Below are positions 1-5,137 of a stretch of 5,137 nt of DNA, one piece after another. The stretch spans positions 3,557 to 8,693 of the forward strand of contig PMTB01000163.1 in NCBI GenBank assembly GCA_003167475.1, in the 5' to 3' direction. Positions within the stretch are counted from its first letter, which is position 1; each line of letters starts with the position of its first letter. A program made the translations under genes and the position numbers. The notes beneath the pieces were generated by a model. It worked only from the letters and a program-made list of their open reading frames with translations, ran no database searches and was not told the origin of the DNA. Origin of the DNA: a candidate division FCPU426 bacterium (GTDB taxonomy: Bacteria > Oederibacteriota > PGYV01 > Palsa-1178).

Positions 1-34
1 CTTTTGGCTTAAAAACTTATCGGAGGCTCTACTT
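1..34 (+). repeat. Direct repeat copy 1 (duplicated rsmB leader segment)
   Basis: This 34-nt segment matches positions 113-146 with three mismatches (positions 20, 21 and 30 of the unit). Both copies begin with CTTTTGGCTTAAAAACTT and contain GGAGGCTC. In the downstream copy GGAGG is the Shine-Dalgarno sequence of rsmB. In this copy the base triplet matching the TTG start is TAA, so no start codon lies at the equivalent place. The copies are 112 nt apart, which is not a multiple of three, so they cannot be an in-frame protein repeat. A local duplication of the leader is the simplest reading. Because the copy sits at the window edge, the true left boundary is unknown. Confidence 0.8.
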
Positions 35-112
35 AACCGAAAAATTGAAGTATTTTTTGTTCTACCTTAAACACTTAGCACTACTTGTTCTACCTTTACT
101 TTTGTCTTTTGG

Positions 113-146
113 CTTTTGGCTTAAAAACTTAATGGAGGCTCCACTT
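113..146 (+). repeat. Direct repeat copy 2 (carries the rsmB ribosome binding site)
   Basis: This is the second copy of the leader repeat and ends on the first base of the rsmB TTG start codon. Just upstream, CTTTTGG occurs twice in tandem (106-119). Between the two long copies a 12-nt repeat, TTGTTCTACCTT, also occurs twice (57-68 and 85-96), so the whole leader looks built from short duplications. The unit contains the near-perfect dyad TGGAG-G-CTCCA (133-143) over the Shine-Dalgarno sequence. Its 1-nt centre cannot form a hairpin loop, so the dyad may be chance. Confidence 0.8.
134..138 (+). promoter_or_regulatory. Ribosome binding site of rsmB, fixes a TTG start
   Basis: GGAGG lies 7 nt before the TTG at 146-148. 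The only nearby ATG (132-134) is out of frame and overlaps this site, so the Shine-Dalgarno position supports TTG as the real start. Confidence 0.85.
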
Positions 147-1492
147 TGGCTAAAGATTTCCGCGAAATCAGCTTGAACATATTGAACGACGTCTTCACCA
201 CGCACCGTTGGGCCAAAGAGAGCATTGACGCTAATATTAAAGATATTGACGAGGAACACCGGGACATACGCAAGGTTTACGAACTTGTCTACGGCGTTTT
301 GCGCATCAAAAATTACATTGATTTTTATCTGTCTCTATACATAAAAAAACCCGCCAACGACCCCGTCCTCCAAAACATCCTACGGATGGGTTTTTACCAG
401 ATCATGTACATGGATTCCATCCCTCCCTACGCAGCTATCGATGTTTCCGTGGAAATGACCAAGCACCACGTCCATCATAAAACATCAGGGTTTGTGAACG
501 CTGTACTCCGGAGCATACTCCGGGAAAAAGGGCGCGGCATCAGGATAAAGGGCGAGGGGAAGACCGAGGGTAAGGAACGCGTGGAATACCTGTCCATAAA
601 ATATTCTTTTGAAAAATGGATGGTCGAATTCTTTCTGAAGAACTATAAGGATGACGCCGAGAGGATAATGGCGACCGCCAATGAGAAACCGCCTGTGTTC
701 CTCCGTGTGAATACTTTAAAAACAGATACCGACACACTGAAGAGGGAGCTTAAGGCCCAGGGTGTTGAAACTCAGAATGTGAGGGGTTATAAGAACGCTT
801 TGCTTATCCAGCACGGCGACGCGATCAAAACAGGAGCTTTTGAAGCGGGTATGTTTTACGTGCAGGACCTGGCCTCGCAGACATTGGGTGAACTCGTCGA
901 CGCGCATAAAGACGAAGCAATTATAGACATAGGTTCGGCCCCCGGCGGCAAGGCCGCTTTTTTTGCCATGGATTCCAAAGGCAGGGCCGGTATAGTGGCT
1001 GTAGAGCCAAATGAGGTCAGGCTGAAAATGATGGAGCGTAATTTTGTTAGGCTGGGCATCACGAACGTGGAGGTCATGAAGCACGACGCCACAGTGGATA
1101 TCGGGGCTTTCCACGATAGGGCGGACAAGGTCATTGTCGACGCCCCGTGCTCGGCGCTCGGGGTCATACGCAGGCACCCGGAAAAAAAGTGGTGCCTCAC
1201 AGAGGCTGAACTCAAAGAATTCCCAAAACTGCAGACAGCAATACTCAATACCGTTGGCAAGTGGGTGAAAAAGGGAGGGGAACTAATATATTCCACATGT
1301 ACTTTAAATCCGGCTGAGAATGAAGCCATGGTGGAGAAGTTCCTGGAAAAAAATGAAGGGTTTAAGCTTTTAGACGCGGCAGGGGAAAACGCAAAATTGA
1401 AATCATATAAAAGTGGAAAATATTTCAGGTCGCTTCCCGGGAACAGGGACAATATGGATGGTTTTTTTATCGCGAAAATGAAAAGAAAGTAG
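146..1492 (+). CDS. rsmB: 16S rRNA (cytosine(967)-C(5))-methyltransferase RsmB
   Basis: The 448-residue protein is predicted to use S-adenosylmethionine to methylate carbon 5 of C967 (E. coli numbering) in 16S rRNA during small-subunit assembly, in the cytoplasm. Residues 1 to about 140 form the NusB-like RNA-binding domain, with the typical IPPYAAID (92-99) and FVNAVLRSILRE (116-127). The Rossmann methyltransferase domain follows: motif I is DIGSAPGGK (261-269), motif IV is DAPCSALGVIRRHPEKKW from 332, and motif VI is STCTLNPAEN from 383. By family knowledge C385 is the nucleophile and C335 the second conserved cysteine; their 50-residue spacing equals that of C325/C375 in E. coli RsmB. The C-terminal DGFFIA is also typical. 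Length is close to the roughly 430-residue norm, the extra coming partly from a charged Lys/Glu/Gly-rich stretch at about 127-146. Motif I has Gly263 where many members have Cys. Translation starts at TTG, supported by GGAGG 7 nt upstream. The preceding gene lies outside the window, so operon membership cannot be judged. Confidence 0.96.
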   Translation: MAKDFREISLNILNDVFTTHRWAKESIDANIKDIDEEHRDIRKVYELVYGVLRIKNYIDFYLSLYIKKPANDPVLQNILRMGFYQIMYMDSIPPYAAIDVSVEMTKHHVHHKTSGFVNAVLRSILREKGRGIRIKGEGKTEGKERVEYLSIKYSFEKWMVEFFLKNYKDDAERIMATANEKPPVFLRVNTLKTDTDTLKRELKAQGVETQNVRGYKNALLIQHGDAIKTGAFEAGMFYVQDLASQTLGELVDAHKDEAIIDIGSAPGGKAAFFAMDSKGRAGIVAVEPNEVRLKMMERNFVRLGITNVEVMKHDATVDIGAFHDRADKVIVDAPCSALGVIRRHPEKKWCLTEAELKEFPKLQTAILNTVGKWVKKGGELIYSTCTLNPAENEAMVEKFLEKNEGFKLLDAAGENAKLKSYKSGKYFRSLPGNRDNMDGFFIAKMKRK

Positions 1493-1547
1493 AATTACAA
1501 ATATTATCATTGAGTTTATCGATAATTCCGCCAATTATAATTGATAA

Positions 1548-1581
1548 TCAAATAAAATGCCTTATTTTATTGATGTTTTTT
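1548..1581 (+). terminator. Weak rho-independent terminator candidate after rsmB
   Basis: AATAAAAT (1551-1558) pairs perfectly with ATTTTATT (1564-1571) around the 5-nt loop GCCTT. Two further pairs form if A1550 is bulged. Six T residues follow at 1576-1581 after a short TGATG-type spacer. Position, 56 nt past the rsmB stop, fits a terminator. The stem is almost entirely A-T, however, so it would be weak, and the T-run does not abut the stem. The right arm can instead pair with CAATAAAA at 1583-1590. Confidence 0.4.
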
Positions 1582-1611
1582 ACAATAAAACCAATCGACC
1601 CGCCCGAAACA

Positions 1612-1651
1612 ATTCGTTTCAATAATAGTCTAATATTAGGGTTAAACGAAT
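1612..1651. promoter_or_regulatory. Nested palindromes upstream of the GH8 promoter, possible operator
   Basis: ATTCGTTT (1612-1619) and AAACGAAT (1644-1651) are perfect inverted repeats. They enclose a second perfect 10-bp palindrome, CTAATATTAG (1630-1639). The outer arms end 10 nt before the -35 element, which is where an activator or repressor could bind. AT-rich DNA makes palindromes more often by chance, so this is a candidate only; no regulator gene is visible in the window. Confidence 0.35.
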
Positions 1652-1661
1652 AACATTGAAA

Positions 1662-1690
1662 TTGACTTTAGTTTGGTTTGAAGTTATAAT
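1662..1690 (+). promoter_or_regulatory. Sigma-70 type promoter for the GH8 gene
   Basis: TTGACT (1662-1667) matches the -35 consensus at five of six positions. It is followed after exactly 17 nt by a perfect -10 box, TATAAT (1685-1690). Transcription would start near 1697, giving a 5' UTR of roughly 90 nt before the start codon at 1785. The promoter gives the GH8 gene its own transcription unit, independent of rsmB. Confidence 0.75.
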
Positions 1691-1738
1691 GTTTCACGTA
1701 AAACCGAAACTGGATTTCTTATTGTGAACCGGTCATGG

Positions 1739-1760
1739 ATAGGGAGATAGGTTTCTCTAT
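1739..1760 (+). other. Short hairpin in the 5' UTR of the GH8 gene
   Basis: ATAGGGAGA (1739-1747) can pair with TCTCTAT (1754-1760) as seven base pairs with a 2-nt bulge and a 6-nt loop. It ends 14 nt before the Shine-Dalgarno sequence and could influence mRNA stability or translation. There is no T-run after it, so it is not a terminator. Confidence 0.3.
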
Positions 1761-1774
1761 ATGTTTATATTAAT

Positions 1775-1778
1775 GAGG
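1775..1778 (+). promoter_or_regulatory. Ribosome binding site of the GH8 gene
   Basis: GAGG within TGAGGT lies 6 nt before the ATG at 1785. Earlier ATGs in the same frame (1761 and 1773) run straight into TAG at 1779-1781, so 1785 is the first usable ATG in this open frame. Confidence 0.8.
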
Positions 1779-1784
1779 TAGCTT

Positions 1785-4700
1785 ATGGGTATCAAAAGGT
1801 TTCTTTTAACAGCCATCACAGTCGTTTGCCTCCCTATATTATCATTTTCCACAATCACCACAAATATTAATTCCGGCAACCCTATCATGCCTTTTCCGCA
1901 GTTCCTTGATTATGCAGGAGGCAAGACGCTCGCAACTAATTGGCCTGACGGCGTGTCGCATGCCGAGATGGAACAGTGGATACGCGATGCCTGGCAGATA
2001 CACTGCAATGAATTTAATTATAATGGGACTATAACATATCAAAATGCAGCTGCGGGCGGTGCGACCATCAAACTGGTGCAGGATTCATCGAGCCCATACT
2101 GTTCCGAAGGCCACGGTTATGCGCTTTTGGCGGCTGCGCTTATGTGCGACAAACCGGCTTTTGACGGCTTATGGTTTTATCTCAATGAGAACGGGTATTT
2201 TGCCAATACAAAGAAGTATTCGACAGGTGCGGTCAGTTACGCTACATATCCTTACGGCAAGCATGTTCCCGCGTGGTCAACTCCTTTGTCCGCAGGTACA
2301 GCCGACTCGGCAACGGATGGAGACGATGATATCGCAATGGCCGCTCTTATAGCCTGGAAACAGTGGGGCGATAATACCGGTTATTACGCCCCTGGCGGGA
2401 CCGGTGCGGTAAATTCAGGCGGGCAGCCTGCGATACAGTACAAGCAGATGGCTCTAGATATGATGCATTTTATGGTTGAAAAATTTTTGGATAATAACAG
2501 CAAATATGTCTGCGGCGATATAGGTTATGACGGCTACATGAAAGCCGGAAATACCTGGAATGAAATGACCAACTGGTACGCGGGGCCGGACGCTCTGGAA
2601 AAGGGCGGCTCGCAGGCTAACTCCTGGTATGACTATACAGCGCCGGGATATTATAGGTGTTTCGGGTCAACGCTGCAGTCGAACGGCGACCCGGTCTGGG
2701 ACTACACCCAATACCAGCGTTGCACTGCCGCGTGCGATTGGGCGATGGGCCAGTTGGCGGCAAGCACGGCCAAGACTATTGAAGCGGGAACATACACAAT
2801 AACCGGCGCCACAGCCACTTTTGGCAACAGTAACCCGGGAGGCGAGGATTTTCGCGCGCCATTCCGCAACGGACTTGAATATTTATGGTACGGCAACCCG
2901 ACCGAGTCCTGGGACCCGGTTAACCATACGGTAGTTGCAGGCGGCAATACTTACCAATACAATGCCGCGATCAAACAGGCTAACTTCCTGAAAAATCCGC
3001 AGGCAACGGGACTTGCATGCGTTAGCTATGGATCTTCCCCGATAACCTACCAGGGCATTGCCGCACTGCAGGAATATAACCTTGACGGCTCTCTTTTTTG
3101 GACTTTCCACCTGAACAGGTTCGGGGCGTCTGCGCCCGCAATAGTGGCTTCGCAGGATTTTGACCTTATGGGCCAGTTTTTTCGCGAGCTCATGGTCGAG
3201 TGGGATACAACCGGGACCGGGACCGACAATTACCTCGGTTCTGTTCCGAAGTACTTTCATGGTTTTTTCAGGCAAGCAGGCTTGATGATACTCACGGGCA
3301 ACTGGCCTTCCGCCTGCGACATAGCGGCCACCGCAAACATGAAAGTTTATAAAGACGTTGACAAAACATACGCGTTCCCCGGCGACCTCATAACATACTG
3401 GATAAATTACAGGAACTTCGGGTCCCTGGCAGCGACAAACGTTGTCATTGTGGATACAATCCCTTCGGCTTTCAGCTATTATTCGGCTGTTCCGGCGGGT
3501 ACAGCCATGGGCGGGAATGCCTACAAATGGACCATGGCTTCGGTCCCGGGCATGCAGAACCAGAATTATAACGCGACCATGGGCGGCATCACCCTTGTGG
3601 TACAGGTCAACAGCAACGCGGCCCAGGGAAGGTATTGCAATTATGCTGACATAAGCTGCTCAAACGGGTCGGGTTTCAGGTCAAGCGTATTCCCGAATGA
3701 AGTTTCAACTATCATGAAGAGGAACTGCGTGGATATTGTATCTGCCGCGCTTACTATCACAAAGACAGCAAACGTCACGACAGCTTATCCGGGCGACATA
3801 GTTACTTACACTATTGATTTCTGCAATTCGGCGGCTGCCGCGGGCTGGCTCAATGGCGGAAGGTCGGGAGTGAACTTCGCCGGCGGCGTGAAGGTCCTGC
3901 CGGGCGCCGCGGACACCCAGCTTTATCTCGATTTTGCCGCGCATCACGAGGCGGCGGAGCCGGTCATTGACTGGGGAAATTACAGGATATCATACTTTTT
4001 AAATTCGCCTTATCACGGAGCGGCCTGGGGGCTGGCGACAAATTCAATATCGCCCTTCAGCGCCACGCTTAACCTGACTACCGAGGATTTTGTGGCGTGC
4101 AGCCCGACCGCATGTACGGATGCGAGTGGAAAGTTTTGGAACCAGAGGCTTGAATTTAATTTTCCGTCATTGCCTTCAGCCCCGACGCACCATTTATATA
4201 ATTATTACGGCATGATGAGCAGGATACATATGGGGCTGGAACAGGCTCCTTTTTATTTTGAAGCGAGGGTTTACCAGTCGGGTTACATAGCCCAGGACTG
4301 GACCGATGACTGGTCGCAGCAGACAGCCGCGACGGTTGTGGCCGGGCCGGACAAGATGATGTTCCCGATCAGCCCTGACTGGACAAAAGGCGACGGCACG
4401 TCTGTTGTCGTAAACAAAGTAAATAAAGCCGCGTGCGAAACCACGGCGACGACGATACAGAATATTTTGGTTGAGGAATGGGACGGTTACACCTGGCGCA
4501 GGGTATTTGGAAACGGGCCCATGCCGGGTAGGGAAGTGACAGGTGTACAGATAATTGACTCGCTCCCGACGTATATGGCTTTTGGCGGGTTCGTGGGCAA
4601 TACAATGGCATCATACACATCAGGCACAAGGACCATCAACTGGAATGTCGGCGATATGCAGATAAACCAGTGCGGCGAACTTAAGTACTGGGTCACTGTC

Positions 4701-5137
4701 GGCAACCCGGGCTGCCCGACGGGAGACACGCCGCAGATCAACATAGCGTCTGTCAGGGGCGACAAAGAAGCGGCAGTGTCGGATTCGGCTCTTGTCACGA
4801 TCAAATGTCCCGGAGGCACCCCGACATTCACCCCGACCTATACGCGGACGTCAACGCCTTCGTCTACGCCGTCGCGCACGGCGACCTTGACCGCGACGCA
4901 GACATTTTCGAATACGGCAACACAATCAAGCACGTTCTCTCAAACACAATCGCCTACGGCCTCAAACACAGCGTCAGCGTCGCCGACGCTTTCTTATACG
5001 AATACGCCGTCGATGACGTCCTCGCCCACGCTGACTGCGACCGGCTCGTCTACGAAGACCGGTACGCCGACAAATACGCAGACATACACCGTGACGGCGA
5101 GCCCGACATTTACGGTGACGGACACCATGTCGTCGAA
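1785..5137 (+). CDS. Secreted multidomain glycoside hydrolase family 8 protein (partial, 3' end outside window)
   Basis: The frame is open for 1117 codons plus two bases with no stop. Residues 1-22 are a signal peptide (K4-R5, hydrophobic 6-21, likely cut after SFS at 20-22; no lipobox), so the protein is exported. GH8 spans about 40-510: CSEGHGYAL contains the expected general acid E108; ATDGDDDIAMAALIAWKQW (176-194) matches the GH8 signature except one Ala, with D178 equivalent to D152 of CelA; APGYYRCF and GGEDFRAPFRNGLEYLWYG (352-370) match later conserved blocks. GH8 enzymes invert beta-1,4 bonds in cellulose, lichenin, chitosan or xylan; which one is unclear. DUF11/TIGR01451-like repeats follow: one at about 519-645 (FPGDLITYWINY, then VVIVDTIP), a second opening at 656 (YPGDIVTYTIDF), and a closing half near 918-1006 (VQIIDSLP, INWNVGDM). 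Between about 683 and 915 lies a module I do not recognise. From 1012 a Thr/Ser/Pro-rich tail begins. Nineteen cysteines follow the signal peptide. A substrate-binding, surface-bound role is inferred. Confidence 0.93.
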   Translation, partial: MGIKRFLLTAITVVCLPILSFSTITTNINSGNPIMPFPQFLDYAGGKTLATNWPDGVSHAEMEQWIRDAWQIHCNEFNYNGTITYQNAAAGGATIKLVQDSSSPYCSEGHGYALLAAALMCDKPAFDGLWFYLNENGYFANTKKYSTGAVSYATYPYGKHVPAWSTPLSAGTADSATDGDDDIAMAALIAWKQWGDNTGYYAPGGTGAVNSGGQPAIQYKQMALDMMHFMVEKFLDNNSKYVCGDIGYDGYMKAGNTWNEMTNWYAGPDALEKGGSQANSWYDYTAPGYYRCFGSTLQSNGDPVWDYTQYQRCTAACDWAMGQLAASTAKTIEAGTYTITGATATFGNSNPGGEDFRAPFRNGLEYLWYGNPTESWDPVNHTVVAGGNTYQYNAAIKQANFLKNPQATGLACVSYGSSPITYQGIAALQEYNLDGSLFWTFHLNRFGASAPAIVASQDFDLMGQFFRELMVEWDTTGTGTDNYLGSVPKYFHGFFRQAGLMILTGNWPSACDIAATANMKVYKDVDKTYAFPGDLITYWINYRNFGSLAATNVVIVDTIPSAFSYYSAVPAGTAMGGNAYKWTMASVPGMQNQNYNATMGGITLVVQVNSNAAQGRYCNYADISCSNGSGFRSSVFPNEVSTIMKRNCVDIVSAALTITKTANVTTAYPGDIVTYTIDFCNSAAAAGWLNGGRSGVNFAGGVKVLPGAADTQLYLDFAAHHEAAEPVIDWGNYRISYFLNSPYHGAAWGLATNSISPFSATLNLTTEDFVACSPTACTDASGKFWNQRLEFNFPSLPSAPTHHLYNYYGMMSRIHMGLEQAPFYFEARVYQSGYIAQDWTDDWSQQTAATVVAGPDKMMFPISPDWTKGDGTSVVVNKVNKAACETTATTIQNILVEEWDGYTWRRVFGNGPMPGREVTGVQIIDSLPTYMAFGGFVGNTMASYTSGTRTINWNVGDMQINQCGELKYWVTVGNPGCPTGDTPQINIASVRGDKEAAVSDSALVTIKCPGGTPTFTPTYTRTSTPSSTPSRTATLTATQTFSNTATQSSTFSQTQSPTASNTASASPTLSYTNTPSMTSSPTLTATGSSTKTGTPTNTQTYTVTASPTFTVTDTMSS
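4818..5137 (+). repeat. Thr/Ser/Pro-rich low-complexity tail or linker of the GH8 protein
   Basis: Residues 1012-1117 contain, by my count, 38 Thr, 21 Ser and 10 Pro out of 106, with no Cys. Thr often falls on every second residue (TPTFTPTYT, TATLTATQT, TGTPTNTQT). The DNA is correspondingly rich in ACG, ACA and TCG codons, but is not an exact tandem repeat. Such segments usually act as extended, often glycosylated spacers between secreted-enzyme modules or before a surface anchor. What follows lies beyond the window end. Confidence 0.85.

Larger units (their letters stand above)
1493..1784. other. AT-rich intergenic region between rsmB and the GH8 gene
   Basis: This 292-nt gap holds no convincing coding sequence. 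It is clearly more AT-rich than the flanking genes and dense in dyad symmetry: palindromes TTATCGATAA (1516-1525) and CAATTATAATTG (1532-1543), an AT-rich hairpin with a T-run (1548-1581), GAAAC/GTTTC (1606-1620), the nested palindromes of 1612-1651, a promoter (1662-1690) and a UTR hairpin (1739-1760). The two palindromes at 1516-1543 can also fold together into one imperfect stem (1516-1527 with 1533-1547). I recognised no known riboswitch consensus here. Confidence 0.7.

Noticed and set aside
45..73. Possible promoter for rsmB with TTGAAG at 45-50.
   Set aside because: No acceptable -10 box lies at 16-18 nt; the best six bases match only about three consensus positions.
3..176. A + strand frame open from the window start to TGA at 174-176, with a hydrophobic stretch (LALLVLPLLLSFGFW), could be the C-terminus of an upstream membrane protein overlapping rsmB.
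   Set aside because: The hydrophobicity comes from low-complexity CTT/TTT-rich leader DNA, the frame lies across the duplicated leader, and no family is recognisable. The sequence left of the window would decide it.
716..1452. Long minus-strand open frames of 153 and 198 codons inside rsmB.
   Set aside because: They are antisense to a complete, motif-rich rsmB, resemble no known family, and reflect its codon composition.
2044..2352. A 102-codon + strand frame inside the GH8 coding region.
   Set aside because: It overlaps the conserved GH8 motifs read in the main frame and shows basic, low-quality composition typical of a shifted frame.
3208..3226. Small tandem repeat ACCGGG within the GH8 gene.
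   Set aside because: Only two to three short units encoding a Thr/Gly loop; nothing suggests function or phase variation.
2883..3275. A 130-codon minus-strand frame, with a shorter one nested, opposite the GH8 domain.
   Set aside because: Antisense to the catalytic domain, no recognisable motif, no credible leader.
4805..5137. An overlapping + strand frame, from ATG 4805, stays open for 111 codons to the window end inside the Thr/Ser tail and looks protein-like (many Asp, Tyr, Val, Ala).
   Set aside because: It is a by-product of the tail's codons: in this frame a stop needs a codon ending in T followed by AA, AG or GA, which runs of ACN, TCN and CCN codons almost never supply. No convincing ribosome site precedes the ATG. 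A conserved start and frame in relatives would be needed to revive it.

Overview
The window holds one complete housekeeping gene and the first part of a very large secreted-enzyme gene, both on the + strand, separated by an AT-rich intergenic region. No mobile element, CRISPR array, tRNA or rRNA gene was seen.

Layout. Positions 1-145 are a pyrimidine-rich leader in which a 34-nt segment carrying the Shine-Dalgarno sequence appears twice (1-34 and 113-146). Positions 146-1492 encode RsmB, the 16S rRNA m5C967 methyltransferase, from a TTG start. Positions 1493-1784 hold an AT-rich hairpin with a T-run (weak terminator candidate), a cluster of perfect palindromes, a near-consensus sigma-70 type promoter (TTGACT, 17 nt, TATAAT) and a short 5' UTR. 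From 1785 to the end a single uninterrupted reading frame of at least 1117 codons runs off the window with no stop. It encodes a signal peptide, a glycoside hydrolase family 8 (GH8) catalytic domain, DUF11/TIGR01451-like beta-sandwich repeats, an unrecognised module that seems to sit inside one of those repeats, and a Thr/Ser/Pro-rich tail.

How the genes relate. rsmB acts in the cytoplasm on ribosome assembly. The GH8 protein should be exported and act on an extracellular or cell-wall beta-glycan (beta-1,4-glucan, mixed-linkage glucan, chitosan or xylan; the substrate cannot be told from sequence alone). The 292-bp gap with its own promoter argues that they are separate transcription units.

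Organism. The features are bacterial: TTG start, strong GGAGG Shine-Dalgarno, sigma-70 type promoter, RsmB. The very long secreted protein with DUF11-like repeats and a TPTxTPTxT tail, together with frequent AGG and ATA codons, resembles proteins of uncultured candidate phyla such as Goldbacteria/Goldiibacteriota, Firestonebacteria or Elusimicrobia relatives. This placement is a tentative inference from style and was not tested by any search.

The best candidates for something undescribed are in the GH8 protein: an atypical residue arrangement where the GH8 general base is expected, and a module of roughly 230 residues apparently inserted into a split DUF11-like repeat.
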